Assembly (NCBI GenBank): GCA_028564705.1
Contig: JAPXFQ010002454.1
Coordinates: 1,496,001 to 1,560,000, forward strand
Reading direction: 5' to 3'
Length of the DNA stretch: 64,000 bases
DNA from: Apricaphanius iberus
Lineage: Eukaryota; Chordata; Actinopteri; Cyprinodontiformes; Aphaniidae
The notes beneath the pieces are model-generated. The model did no database searches. It was not told the DNA's origin and worked only from the letters and a program-made list of their open reading frames with translations. The first letter of the stretch is position 1; each line of letters begins with the position of its first letter. A program made the position numbers and the translations under genes. This document shows positions 11,914-24,831 of the stretch, in pieces.

Positions 11914-13109
11914 TGCTAAAACAACACACTTTGTGTCATTGTTCAAAAGTGACAGTAATTTTTCATCAGTTTGGTAACCAAGGCAAAGACAGAAGCACTA
12001 GAAAGCACGCATACATGCTTATTTGGAGGATGTTACCACAAATGCTTTTGCTATAATCCGTAACTGAGACTCGCAAGCAGGGGACTGGAACTAATGAAGA
12101 CAACTATTCAATTACAAGCTCAATTAATGCAAATGCCTGGAAGCATGGATCACAGATGAGCCAAGCTGGTAGCCTTAGATGTTGTGGACCACAACTGGAG
12201 GCAAACAACACGCTAACACAATAAATTTTCTCCCTCAATCCCTTGGCTTAGTACTTATTTTTTGTCTCTGCTTTAAAATGGCTTTATGGGCTCTTGAGAT
12301 GTACCTTAAAGTATTTCTTAAATCTATGCCTTTGTCCATTGTGTGGGGTCATAAGGAGCTGAAGTGACTATGTTTGGATGCAGGTTTTCGACCTCTTCTT
12401 AGGTATTAGTCTGTTATCGTCATCCTCTGTAGAGGATCTGGTCTAGCTTTACCATATAGGAAGGAACACAACAAAAAGTCAAATTTATCCTGATTTACCT
12501 TTGATTCTTGCTTTGGCTCATATCGATTTCATACAACTTGTTATGTTCTTCTTCTCTGTTGTGTTTTTGGACAAATCCATGTTGTTTACAATGTGCAATG
12601 ACCCGCGGGGCATTGAGAATATTCTAAACCCTTTTCCTCACTGAGGTTTTGTGGAGTATCAATAGGAAGCCATGTTTGCTTATAATTAAGTCCCTTCCTC
12701 ACCACAGATGGGACTCTCCTCAGACCTCTCAGCCCAATTAAAACAGTATTCCCTGCTTCAGTGCTCCATCTCTGTTGTGTATAAATACATACATCTGATA
12801 AGGAAGATAAGTGATTCTTTATACTGTCTGAGACATGTTGGAAATCAGCTTTGATTGCAAACATCACACCTTGTTGTGAAGCACCTTGTTGCCCAAAGGG
12901 GAAAGCTCTGCACTGATTAAACATCTGGAAAAAAACATTAAATAAACATTAAATAGGAAGCTTAATAAAACAAAAGGATGTTTAATTATATCTCTGGAAT
13001 TGAAATAAAACTATGAAACCACCAGGGAGTTTAGTCTTAATTCATTTATCTAAAAAAAGGGTATCATGAGGATGTGTTTATCATTTTCTTTCATTTCCTC
13101 TACTTTATA
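11914..13109. other. No gene seen
   Basis: AT-rich DNA. A 112-codon open frame on the minus strand (12586-12924) shows no motif I recognise and no splice structure that supports it. Confidence 0.35.
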
Positions 13110-13119
13110 CACATTTGTT

Positions 13120-13395
13120 CACATTCCCCACGGTGCAAGTCCCCGCTGTGACTCTCTCTGTTGTTGTGTCCTTGGGGAAGACACCTCACCCGCCTTGCCT
13201 ACAGGTGGTGGTCAGAGGGCCAGGTGGCGTCAGTGTTCAGCAGTATCACTTCTGTCAGTGTGCCCCTGCACAGCTACAATCTAGCTAACCAATCACATTG
13301 TGTGTAAGTGTTTGTTAGTGAATCAATCTAGTGTGAAGGACTTTGGGGTACTCAGGACCTGAAAAAGCACTATACAGGTATAGACCATTTCCATT
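13120..13395 (+). repeat. tRNA-derived fish SINE, 5'-truncated
   Basis: The body contains tgtccttggggaagacacct (13169-13188) followed by 'ggtggtggtcagagggccag' and ends with a tail of the type 'aaaaagcactatacaggta'. The same body occurs at 31990-32215 and at about 44900-45100. The tRNA-like head is mostly lost here. Confidence 0.7.
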
Positions 13396-13689
13396 TAGCA
13401 GCCTACACTGCATTTCTTCTTTCAGTTATACAACTTTTGAGGATGTAAACTTAGCTGTGCATATCTTAATTGGATGCTTTATTTGGTAATCAGTTAAAAG
13501 TGCACCTACTAAATATTCTGAGTACTCTATTCAATAATCCCTTGGTCTACTGAGTAATCAAATAAAAATATGTATGCTGTTTCAGGCATTCCTATTCTTC
13601 TTTTTTTTTATTAAGGCCTGGACTTAAATCAACAATAACAGCTATATCTGTTCTATCAGAATTATGCATGCTTACATGCATGTGAAACA

Positions 13690-14012
13690 CCCAGCCAACA
13701 TCCATCCACTATCTATACTGCTTACACTTGCATCAGTGAACGCTGGAGATGGGCACTCCAGCGGTCAACAGGCAAGAGGCGTGGTACACCCTGGAGAGGT
13801 CGGCAGACAATTGCAGGGCAACAGAGAAACAGACAGGGCAAACGACCATGCACTCACACCTAAGGACAAATTAGAGGGACCAATTAACCAAACAGTCATG
13901 TTTTCGGACTGTGGGAGGAAGCCGGAGTACCGGCAGGGAACCCAGTCATGCACGCCTTCTTGCTGCAATGCAACAGTGCTACCCACTGTGCCATCTTGCA
14001 GCCCACAATTCA
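13690..14012. repeat. Interspersed fish repeat
   Basis: The sequence runs from 'catccatccactatctatac' through a block around ggtacaccctggagaggtcg and 'ggaccaattaaccaaacagt' to a tail 'caacagtgctacccactgtg'. Together these are a familiar dispersed repeat of teleosts. The open frames on both strands (13664-14032, 13765-13986) are read-through of the repeat and not genes. Confidence 0.6.
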
Positions 14013-14159
14013 GTAATTTAATATTTATATAAGCAAAACTCTTTCCATGTCATTTTTCTGCACCAAAAAAGCTAATGGTCTCTTTGGTCTTCAATATTTT
14101 TGTAAATAAGATATTTTACATGTCTGCAGCATAAGCTTAAAAATTATAAATCGTCTGAA

Positions 14160-14402
14160 CTTATCTAGCACTTTTCTAGTCATACTGACCACTCAAATTG
14201 CTTTTCACTCTTGGCACATTCAACTATTCACACTCAAAAACACTCAAACATTCATACACAGATACAGAGCTCAGTAGGCAACTTGAAGTTAACTGCCTTG
14301 CTCAGGGGCAGATCGGCATGTGACAGGAGGAAGCTGGAATTGAATGTGCAACCCTCCAGTTGCAAGACCACTATACTCTATGTACTGAGCCACAGTAGCC
14401 CA
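14160..14402 (-). repeat. tRNA-headed SINE, minus orientation
   Basis: Read on the minus strand the element begins with a tRNA-like head: TGGCTCAGTACAT (complement of 14380-14394) corresponds to the polymerase III A box, and a CATTCAATTCC-like box (complement near 14335-14347) to the B box. The 3' part on the minus strand ends in the 'agcacttttctag' type tail near 14168-14182. It is a decayed copy and not a functional tRNA. Confidence 0.6.
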
Positions 14403-14949
14403 ATAATGAATTAGAGTCTCCATAAACTGGAAAGATACCGAAAAAATTTAAACTAAGTATTTCCTCCCTGACACTAACATAATGGATCATTAATCCAAAC
14501 TTGTATGTTCTGTGAAAATATTTCTGACACAAAATATGCTCGGAAGAATTGCGAACATGTATTCAAATCAGATAGCATTGTTTTGATTGCAATAAATTGA
14601 AAAGCTATAAATTATCACCTTCTGATTTAAAGGGGAGGTTGCACGTTATTCTAAGGCAGACAGAGCATTTTTATGGCACTATATAGCTATAATTTTACAG
14701 AAAATCAATCTGTGAGTTCAATAATTGATATATACTACCTATTTGAAATATTGCACTCACAACATGTCAGAACTAAATGCCTTGCAACTGGCTGCATGTC
14801 CCTTTAAGAGCCTTGACATTCCCCCCTTCCACACGCTGTCTTCAACATCATCATAACATTATCGGAGCGCCATCTCGAGCCCAGCATGTGGACCCTGGCT
14901 GCAGGTGGGATCTAGTCTCTGAGTTGATCGCATTACGTGTTCGGCCTGG
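14403..14949. other. No gene seen
   Basis: AT-rich sequence, changing near 14830 to more GC-rich DNA that leads into the repeat shared with 48140-48570. Confidence 0.35.
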
Positions 14950-15440
14950 CCTCAGGCGGAGCTGGGACTGCTACAGCGCAGAAGCAGAGTGATGCGTAAA
15001 CACCTCTGCGTTTGCAGGCCCAGTTTGAGGAGCCCGTTTCTCGCATTGGTCCAAGCTTCACCCGCCAAGACACTAACTAGAATGCTGAGCGGCTGCGGTT
15101 AGTAAAAGTGTATATTATGTGAGTGCCAAGCCTGGGTCGTGTTTACTCCTCCAGACCGGCTGTGCGGGTGAGGCAGCTGTTCATGGCTCACTTCTCAGGT
15201 GGACTGAGCAGGGCCTTTGCAGCCACAACGGCTCTTTTAAGAGCAAACAACGAACGTCTTAAGAGCTTTCCTGTCTAAGTAGTTTAACCTCTTTATACAG
15301 ATTTTTTTATTATTCCTGTCTCTCTATAAAAAAACAACTGGTATCATGTAGCTCAGGGTGAATAGCCACAGTGTTTATCAGTATCCTATTTCCTCCATCA
15401 TGCTGACGCTGTGACTCCGTGTCAGTCACAGCCACAGTAC
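14950..15440 (+). repeat. Dispersed repeat with a histone-type stem-loop (copy A)
   Basis: This segment is homologous to 48140-48570. Shared blocks include 'gagctgggactgctac', aatgctgagcggctg, catggctcacttctc, tttgcagccacaacggctct and tgctgacgctgtgactcc. The hairpin at 15230-15245 differs from the histone 3' stem-loop consensus only at its last base. The terminal repeats found around copy B are not visible here, so this copy is a fragment or the shared module moved separately. Confidence 0.6.
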
Positions 15441-18232
15441 TGTAGCATCTTCAGTGCACTGGAATTTTTTTTTTCCAAGAAGGCATTGCGCAATTGGGAA
15501 AAATAACTAGGTATATACTAATTTCCACAGGTGATAGCTGATTGCTGCTGACGACGTTCTGGTTTTTGTGCTCGGGGAGCGGGGGAGGGAGGGCTGTGGA
15601 GAGATGTGGGTGGTCATCAAAATGTAGGGCGTTGCTAGTAGGGGAGGGCATAGCTAGAAGGACTCAGGCATTCATGTGACGGCAAGAGTTTTAAAGGATT
15701 ACTCAAACATACAGAAAGTAACCTAAGAAACACTTTAGAAATGTTTTTAAGGAGGGAATGTAATAAGAATGTGATGAAAATTTTTTAAAAAGTAATTGGA
15801 TTTTACATGCCATGAGATCAAATCCTATGATTTACTTAACATGATTGTGTCAGCACTGAGTTTAATAAAATATTATTTACAAAATCTTTTATTCAGCAAA
15901 CATCTGATACATTTATATATAATAAATTACACCACATCACTGAGCATTTTTATCATAGATATTTATAGTTTCTCATTTCAAAGGTCTTTTATGATGCAAA
16001 ATCTTCTTTTTAAAACGTTTATTGTAATGCTATTTCCTTATACAAAACAAACAACCCAGAGAGGTTTTTGGCTTAATTAGCACATTTCTCAGTAATTCTC
16101 CTGAATCCTGCTATCTGAGCAGCTGCTCTACCCTCTCCTGGTATATAACTGACTTAGAAAATTGTGACACGTTTTTCCTCAGTGTGTCAAAGTGCCCGAA
16201 AGTGCCCGACATATGGACTGCGAGAAATATAGAAATGTATTTGGCCTTCCTAAAGAAGAGTACAATTGCCAGAAATGGCTGGAATTTATCTCTGGGATCC
16301 CGTGATTAACCAGCCAAAACATGTTTGTATTTGGCCATCACTTCACCGATGGCTGCTTGATGAACCTTGGCCAGTACCAGTGGATTGTCTAAGAGATTAA
16401 CTCTAATAACCGGTGTAATTCCTACCATAAAAAATGCCTGATAGAGTGGCCAGAGCAGTAAGTGAATCAAAGTGCTAGCTAAATGACAATGATAATGTGT
16501 GTTAGCCATATTGAAACGATCTATCTTATATCAACTTAAAACTGCATAGTGAAGTAACTTCATTGACTTGCTGCTGTAATAATTATATTTCTACAACTGC
16601 TAATGTTGCATCTCAGAATTATTTTTCAGTTTGAAGAAAGAGGATTAAGGTTGTGTGATTAAATGATTACAGAAGTGCTATTTGTCACCTTCACACTGGC
16701 AATCTAATTTCCTGCCTGACTGTTGTTGTGCTAATTGTGTGTAAGTGAGAGGGGGTAGTAACTCTAACACAAAAACTTTCTATCTGTCTTGTACACCGTA
16801 ACTTATAAATTATTATCTATCCTTCTTTACTGATACTGTAAATGTTGCTTTGCTGCAGCCATGCTGGGGTCTATGTCATGAAATGGGTGGCACTCAGGGT
16901 GGTGGGGTTGTGGGAGGATTTTAGTGTAACCAAGCGTTACTACATAATGCCAAAGGTATCATTTTATCATATATGTACCAGTCCTAGACACTAAAATAGC
17001 ATGATAAAGGACCTTTAAGTTTATCTAACACATTTTCATGCTTGAGCTCCAAACGCTAGCTTTAATAAAATGGTTCAGGATACTATAAAACTTTTTAACC
17101 ATCCAAAGAAAGGTGTTAACTCTTTTATCACTTATATTAAAAAGCACACTTCCCTTCTTGGCTTTTGTTCTTTGTTTTATTTTTTTCCATTTGTTTGTGA
17201 TTCTGCATGTGTTTAATCAATTCTTTGGTGTTAAAGCCAACCAACACCTTCCTTTAAACACTCGTACAGTACGCTTTGCATTCTGACATTTTGCTTTCCC
17301 CAACTTCTTTAACATAAAATGCATAGCTGAAATAAAGATAGCAGGGTGACACGCTGTTGGCAATATATCAATTTGTGCATGTTTGTAAGATATTAATGCT
17401 CTAAAGTGTTACTTTATCTGGTATGTTTTACTTGTACTGCACTTAGGAATGGGCCAGCTTAAGATTCTCTTAGTATGACATTGAGTATAACAAATGGTAT
17501 TCAAAACAAAAAAGTCTAAATTATTTCATCTCCTTCTTAAAGACTAGGCACACACATCATAATTGTAACTCTTCAACTTATTCATCTCAATAAAATGACT
17601 TTAAGCGGTAGAAATAAAATAGTTGCAAATTGTTGCACTTTTGAATATGTAAAATTTTAAATGTACTGATGTAGATACTTACTTTGATATCATTAAAGCT
17701 CTAACTACAATGTGACCAAGAGTAGTCCTGTACACCTCCAGTCGGTGGTGTGGCAGAGGAACCCAAAACAAGGTTTCCCTAGCGAGGTGATGGAGGCAGC
17801 TAAGCCAGTAAACAATGATGACAGTAATCATATGTGTTTGTGGTGCTATGCTTCATCACCTGTCTAGCACCAAGGCTTGTTAAAGGACAAATGATTCTTA
17901 ATAAAGCATAGTCTTTCTCCTCATCTTTCTTGTTCTCTTCCCTCTGCCCCCCCAACCCTGTCAGGGTTTTTCTGCTCCCCACTGCCCTGCCCCCACCTGC
18001 GGAGGCCAGGTTGCCAGGCCGTGGGGCGGTGGGATTGGCCAGCTCCACGCTGAGATTGATTACCCCTCTAATCTTAGGACTGCCAGTGTGTCTCCAGGGC
18101 AAAAACTCCAGCTTGAATTCCCCCCAGTGCCCCAACACCCACCCTTTCTCTGTCCCTGTTCCTCCCTTGCTTTCTTTCCCCGGACCCTTCATCCCTCTGT
18201 CCCTGTGCTGCCCAAGGCACTGAGGGATGACA
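15441..18232. other. No recognised gene
   Basis: Mostly AT-rich. The 17930-18230 part is C-rich and gives overlapping proline-rich frames on both strands (17800-18192 minus, 17930-18223 plus) without domains. A block near 16900-17030 ('ggtacca' and 'tagacactaaaatagcatga') resembles a dispersed fish element, but its limits cannot be fixed. Confidence 0.35.
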
Positions 18233-18493
18233 CTAAGTCACAGCTCCAGACAGGGCCACTCGCTCGCAGAGCCTGCCTTGTTCACCATATGTCATGGCAA
18301 ATAGGGCTCCCGTGGACCCTGCCACAGACAACAGGAGGATCAGGGATGAGGAGTGCATGAAGAGGGTGATAGAGATGAGCCGAGGTAGCTTCTTCAGCTT
18401 TGAAGGAAAAGTCATTAAAAACACTGGTGTTGAAGCTGAGACAACATATAAAAAAGTTAATATGTAGAAATCAGACTCAGAGCATTTATTCAT
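18233..18493 (-). other. Coding-like island, strand and frame ambiguous
   Basis: On the minus strand a splice-acceptor-like tract (complement of about 18437-18465, ending gtctcag) precedes about 150 bases that are open in two frames. One frame is hydrophobic (contains SSSLILLLSVAGSTGALFAM) and would suit a membrane or signal segment; the other reads FNTSVFNDFSFKAEEATSAH. On the plus strand, 18294-18467 also encodes an open 57-codon frame starting MANRAPVDPATDNRR. No choice can be defended from sequence alone, so I do not call a gene. Confidence 0.25.
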
Positions 18494-21400
18494 TCATGAG
18501 TGTTAACATTCTTTGATTCTATGATATGTTCACATGTGATTTGTTGAAGGGTGCGGGTAATAACATAAAAACCCTCCCAGTATGTATAATCACTGCATCA
18601 AGGACACGAGCTGCATGACAACTTGTAAAGGTGACAATTGTGCTTGGTGATGGCACGACCTGTCATAGTAGCACAGCAGCCCTTATTAGATGTAGAAAGA
18701 CCTTCGGAGAGGCTGGGTTGTGACAATACTCTCAGTTTGTCACTTTAGAAATCACTTTCTCCTGTAAAGCTGAAGTGATGTAGGACGAGGTGGTGAAACG
18801 GGTGGGAACCCTTGAACAGTGTAATCAGCTATGTGAAGACTTAGCACATAGTACAACATAGTGGTAATTGTAATGAATAAACATTGAAAAGTACAATTTC
18901 ATGAAATATTTACTTGTTTGGTACAAGTAGAAAAACAAAATGTAGATAGTCATACCTCTATAAAGGCACTCAATAAACAACAGGAGTGTGCATCTCACTT
19001 TGTTAAGATTTGTGATGTGTCATTTGATCATCAGATTGGCTTCAAGAAGATGTACAATCTATTGTGTGCTTGTTCAGTAGTTGCTTTACAATATTGGATC
19101 ACAATTTGAGCCCTCTTAAATCTAAACGTGTCAGCATATCCTATAGGGATTTTATGGGATAGAGTAATATAAATTACTGCATAATTCTGAAATGAAAAGC
19201 TATATGGAACCAATGGTTTGTAGAACTATCCTCCGGTGCAATTAAAGCTGCAAGCCTTTGCCAGATTTACACATCTAGAAACTATACCATTATTCTTTGC
19301 AAAATATCTCCTCTCAGATTGAATAGAACTCTTCCAGGAATACTTATTTTATATTGGCACAGATTCTCAACTGGATTTTAGGTCTGAACATTGACTGACT
19401 CAAGTTTCTTATATGGGCAATATGCTTATTCGACCAGGGTGCCACAGTTAGTTGTTTCTTAAAAAACTTTAGTTTGTTTTTTTGCACATCCAATAATTAA
19501 AATACTAAAAGGCACTTCCAAAGGTATAAGCATGAATATACTGTATCTGATTTCAATTTCATAATCAAGACACGTTACAGCGACCATATGATAGTTTTTC
19601 AGGACTCTGGACTCAACAAGTTCACATTTCCCAGTCCACTCTAAAATCTCTTCAACAAACTGCAATGATCACCTAGATTTGAAACTTGTCCTGAGAAGGA
19701 AATGTCAATATGGTGACAGTTAAATTAGTGACCACACAAATTGATATATACTTTTTTTGAAGAATGAGGTACAAATTAAGTCAAAAGAAAAAAATATATT
19801 TGAAGGGTATTTTAAAGAAAGAAATGACTCCAGTATGAGCTAATTTTGGACAGCAGGAGTAAGCCGTAGCAACCATCAGTGATCCCACAGGCACAAAGAG
19901 AACATGTATGCTTCACATGTAAACCTTGTTGGCAGGTTTATTAAATTCATTATTGAATTTTCAGGATAAAATTAATACAATAGTTTAATTGTGTCAAAAC
20001 TGTAGAATTATGTATTGTGATAAAGACCCAATGTACCTGAATAAATTTAAGGGTTCCAAAGAAAATAACTAAGATGTCTTCACAAAAAATACTCTTATAT
20101 TATGGTTAATTTTTATGATTTTATATCTGTGGTGAGAGTAAAAGAAAGGAGGTATTTGAAATAATAAAGAGGAGGTGTTGCTATTGTTTTTTTGTGGCCC
20201 TTACATTTCTCTACATACTTTTACCTCAAAGGGACAAAGATTAGAAACCCCATATTTGCAGGACTGTGTTTATGGATAAGGGTAACTACAAAAGAATCAA
20301 GTAAATGAGTCAGTACAAGCAAAGAAGAAAAAGAAACAAGAAAGATTCATATAATTTCTCTTTTGTTTTTACAAAAATGAGTTACAATATTGCAATGACT
20401 ATGTAGCTCAGGCATATCTGTTATTAACAAAACAAAACACCTGCTTTCAAGGTAAATCTGTTTCACTTGCAGCTAAATCATATCTTAAAACACATGATGA
20501 GTAATGCTTTAAAGCCGAGTCTATTTCTTACATATGAGTTCTTCCCCATAAGCACAAAGAAAGGGCCAAACATCAGATCAGACAGCTCTTTGAAATGTTT
20601 TTTGAGGCCACGACGGATTACCCACACACAAGTATTCACAAACACACTCTTGAGAAAGTCATGAAGGGCACTGTTTTCTAATTCACCTCTGCACCTGTTT
20701 ATACCTTATACCCATTCCTCCTTTTTTCCTTGTCTGAGTCCGAGTCATAAAAAAAGAAGGAAAGAAAAACAGCGTGGGTGAATTTAAGCACAGAAACATC
20801 CTCTGGGTCTTTTTTCCTTTTTTAAAAGAACTCCTCCAGATCTCATGTTTAATTTATGAGGGAGGACTCAGGAGTGATACATCCTGGCATGACAGGCGGA
20901 GTCCATCTTTGTCTGGGAAACGTGGATCGGACCGGACCACGGCCAATGCGCCCGCTGCCGTCAGAGCCCCGAGATGCCACAGACTGGTCAACAGCTGGGA
21001 GCGAGACCAACCTTTTCATTGGAACCAGAGCGTGGTTAATTAAACAAGTTCCCTTTGGTCAGAAAGCAGCTGGAGTCAGTTTACTCCATGTGCCAGTCAG
21101 TGCCAGGCTGGCTCGGGGGCACACTCCGCCACACAAAGGCAGTGAGGATGACACACTGTTGTTCAATATAGGAACGCACACTACATGCGAGATGTAACCG
21201 CTTATGAGTATTCAAATGTCAAAATTGTGTGTCTAAGAAGAGGAGTGGGATGTGGTTGGTTTGGCTCATCCACATCTGTAAGCAGCAGTCCACATCCCAC
21301 ACCCTTAAACCCAACTCAGAGCTTTATATGCAAGCTCAAAACGAACAAATCAAATTTGTGTAAGACTCTCCAGATCTACATATTTGCATTGGAGTGGAAC

Positions 21401-22904
21401 GCACCAGCACACACACATGCATGCCCGACTGCAGCCGCAAACAAAGTAAGATGATGGAAATCTTATCAAGAGTGTAGATTAGACATCCTTGTCCGCCTTC
21501 ATAGCCCAAGATGTTGTGGTCAAACCTGGGGCAATTTTCATGGAGGAAGACAGACATGCAATTGATGTGTTGACAGAAAGGATGGGAGAGATAGGAAATA
21601 TTCACAGAGCAAAATCAGTTACAGGGTTTCAAACTGGGGGAGTGTAAGAGGAGGAGGGAGCAGGGGGAAGCTGGGTACAAAATGGCCAATTTCATAGTAC
21701 ACATGTGGATTAAGTTCCCTCCTTTGAAAATGCTCGGGAATGCCCATGTACCAATTATGCCCCGGTGGTACAGGCGGGAGCTATAGGGCCGTGTTTGGAT
21801 GTTCTCACCCCTGCATGTGCTCCGGCTTGCCAAATTGTCTGCGGGCAGCGTTTGTGCCTGCTTTGATTCTGTGCCAGTGAGGCCTAGCAGGCTCTTGGCA
21901 TCCCAGCACCTCCCCATCAATACGCTGGCACGGACTGGAAGTGAGTATCAAAAATGACCCAATTAGAGGATGGCAATGTGTTCTGACAGGCACTACCTGC
22001 TTGGTTGTTTTTAAAACCGGCATCTTTTTTTCCGCCGCTCTTTTCCTTTCCTTCCTTTTAGAGCAAACTGTAAAGCTCTTCTCTACGTTTTTGTGTATTT
22101 CTCCCAATTTTCCTGTAACAGTGGGTGACAATGGCAGAGACATGAGTGGGTCTGCTAGTCTCGACAGCCTCTTTGTATGTCTCTTTTAACTGTTTGTTGT
22201 AAACATCGATGCACTTTGCAAGTGTTCTGAAGCGAGAGGATTGGTTTTGACTAAGAACACTGTGATTAGAGGGCTCTGTGACAGAAACGTTATCCACGGA
22301 GTTGGCTTGTCAGCGTTCATTACCATGACTGACAAGTCTATGAATTTACCCTTCTCTTTTTCACTGTCTGTTTTTCTGCCGCTCCCCTCCATCTCACCAC
22401 GACATTCTTGATCTGTCTGCATCTTACATGTGTAGCTTAGGTACACTTAGAATCCCTGCCATTGTATGTCAGTGTCAGTCCATGCAAAAAGTCTCTGCAG
22501 GTCCTTAACCAGTGTAAAGAATAGCCTGGTACTGAGCATGACATTTTCACCATCTAATAAAAACTAACTTTATGATTTTACTCATAATATTTCACATTTT
22601 CTGTATGTCTTTAGGAAATAGGTAAAAGTCACTGACGGTTATAATTTTTTACCTGACTTAATGACAAGCCTTGCCTCTGACTGAACAGATATATATATAT
22701 TTACATTACATACTGTAAGTATTGGTATAATATCGGAAAAAAAAATCAAAATTAATAAAGTGTTTTTTCTGCTTAAAAATTCTTGTTTTGTAATCGTTAT
22801 TTATTTGTATCAATTTTCTTTTTCATTTTAGTCTTTAAAGAACCAGAATTTGCCCACAATTTTACATCTTTGTATGAATGATGACATCTTTTGAAAATAT
22901 TTGA
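18494..22904. other. No recognised gene
   Basis: AT-rich DNA with two less AT-rich islands, at 20860-21160 and 21780-22330. The first gives a 113-codon frame (20856-21197) without known motifs. The second has a strong acceptor-like tract at 22025-22061 and open frames on both strands. These islands could be conserved non-coding elements or exons, but sequence from one species cannot decide. Confidence 0.35.
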
Positions 22905-23057
22905 TCCAATGTTACTCAGTACTCAAGTTGTTTTTTACAAAATATTTTTTTACTATTACTTGAGATGTTTGTGATGGCTACTTTTTATTTTTATTTTAGT
23001 AAAAACAAGTTGAAGTAGTGTTACTCTTACTTGAGTACAAATTTTGCGTACTCTACC
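22905..23057. repeat. Small DNA-transposon-like fish repeat
   Basis: The right end 'acttgagtacaaattttgcg' followed by tactctacccacctc is a common end of a dispersed fish repeat whose other end is a gaggtgggtagagta-type block. A fragment of the same repeat appears at 53145-53210 (gaggcgggtagattac). The left limit is uncertain. Confidence 0.5.
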
Positions 23058-23099
23058 CACCTCCACTTATCTGTGACTGTGTTAATCCTTTGTTTCCCT

Positions 23100-23430
23100 C
23101 TCAGTGGCATCCAACCCTAGTCCTCAAGATCTACTGCAGGGATCCTCAAGTCCAGGCCTCAAGGGCCGATGTCCTACCAGATTTAGAGGTGTCTCTGCTC
23201 CAACACAGCTGATTCAAATTCTCTAACTTCCTCCTCAGCATTGCAAAGTTCTCCAGAGGCCTGCTAACGAGCCATTATTTGATTCTGGTGTGTTGAACCA
23301 GGGAAAGAACTAAAACCTGCAGGATACCGGCCCTCGAGGCCTGGAGGTGGGGATCGCTGATCTACTGTTTTGCAGGTTTTAGATGCATCCCTGCTCCAAC
23401 ACAGCTGAAACAAATGAATAGCTCATCGTG
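23100..23430. repeat. Older copy of a hAT-type mini-element, split by a younger one
   Basis: After removing 23137-23367, the flanks join into sequence of the same family: 'caaccctagtcctcaag' on the left and 'gcaggttttagatgcatccc' with tgctccaacacagctga on the right. These blocks match internal parts of the inserted copy, so an element landed inside a relative. Confidence 0.7.
23137..23359. mobile_element. hAT-type non-autonomous element with perfect 8-bp duplication
   Basis: The 223-bp element has terminal inverted repeats cagggatcc and ggatcgctg (complement cagcgatcc). It is flanked by identical atctactg copies (23129-23136 and 23360-23367), the 8-bp duplication of the hAT superfamily. It has no coding capacity. 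It is palindrome-like: 'gccgatgtcctaccaga' near the left end is roughly mirrored by 'aggataccggccctcga' near the right. Confidence 0.9.
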
Positions 23431-24395
23431 AGGTTTAAATTGCACAAACAAAACAGCTTCTCAGCTCTTATAAAACAGATGAGGTAAAGATATTTATGTA
23501 TTCCCTACCTTAGTTGTAAATTACTTTTAGTTTCCTCCGCATATAATAAATGTTTCAGTTTCTACATAAGAAAGATGATTTCTGTGATTAGACATCTAAT
23601 ACCGAGTGGCATTACACTGGTCGTTAGCTGAACCCTCACAGATCTCAACTGGCATGTTATAACAAGCTTACACCATAGTTGGCACTTGGTCCACCACCAG
23701 CTGGTGAGTTTCTGTGCAATTCTCTGGGCCATCAGGCTCACCTGTCACAACCTTTGTTATCCACCCATTCCCCACTCCCTCCAATCCGATCAATTGCAAT
23801 TAACCATAGGGTCCTTTTGCTACTTTGAGTGAATATAACTCACCCATGATTAAGATATAAAGGAAACATTACATCAAAATCTAACACACCATTTGTTTGT
23901 TATGCTTTATACGTTTTATTGCTCAGGTTGACTTTAAATTAATCACATGTCCAAATCTATATGATTCTTAAGTGGAAATATATTCAAGATGTATATATAC
24001 AAAAAATCTTGAACTTAGTTAATCATAATCCATGTTTTTCCTTTCTTTTAACCACTAAATGTATCATTAAAATGAAAAGACATTATATAACCAAATGATA
24101 TGGCTTCAGAAAGCTAATTGTAGACAGATGTATAAAGTTTGGAGTACAATGTGAACAGAATGTGTTCTGAGAGTACTTATTGAACCTCTACTTTAATGTT
24201 GTGCATGTAAATCCTTACAAGAGAAACAATTACATGCAGTGGTTCATCACTGTGATAAATAAAAGGTAAACTGGGCTCACTATAGAAATATTTTAATGTC
24301 CAAAGTGGTGTTCTGATTTGATATGTCAATAATATTCTGTTCTCAGATGAAAAAAGATAAATAAAAAATTCTATCTTTGTACTGCTCACTGGAAA
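23431..24395. other. No gene seen
   Basis: AT-rich sequence. The minus-strand open frame at 24177-24428 shows no domain and overlaps the LINE fragment on the other strand. Confidence 0.4.
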
Positions 24396-24560
24396 AACCA
24401 CCTCAGGAATGGGGCTACAATCAGCCACCTCCTCTACATGGATGACATCAAGCTTTATGCTAAGAACGGGACATAGATTCCCTGATCCACACCACCAGGA
24501 TCTACAGCAATTACAATGGGATGACAGTCAGGCTTGACAAATACTTCCAACAAGTGAGTC
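24396..24560 (+). pseudogene. LINE reverse transcriptase fragment with YMDD motif
   Basis: The plus-strand frame reads NHLRNGATISHLLYMDDIKL, with the catalytic YMDD box of reverse transcriptase at 24435-24446, then YAKNGT followed by a TAG stop and a further TGA. Beyond the stops the same frame still reads a TTRIYS segment typical of the region after the box. Only about 55 codons remain of a protein that is normally over 900 residues long, so this is a dead non-LTR retrotransposon scrap. The clade cannot be told from so little. Confidence 0.8.
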
Positions 24561-24782
24561 AGTTTGTCCGTGTGGAGGCCTGCCTTTGCCCTTGAGGGGT
24601 TACATTGAACTATTATTAACATTTTACATATATAAAATGATCTGGCTGCCTTCAGTCACATGGTGATCTTTAATCATTGCTAAGTCCTGACGGGCCGCCA
24701 CCTCCTCAGCTTCTTTTTTTTTTGCAAATGAACCTACCTGTAAGTAGGGTGTGCACAAAAAATCCAGGAGTAGTAGCTCAGC

Positions 24783-24831
<49 letters not shown>

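Noticed and set aside
12586..12924. 112-codon minus-strand frame
   Set aside because: No recognisable family and no splice signals that bracket it; kept only as a note in the gap description.
14630..17040. Possible large element bounded by ttaaagg-type ends
   Set aside because: Similarity of the two ends is limited to a few bases and the interior gives no support.
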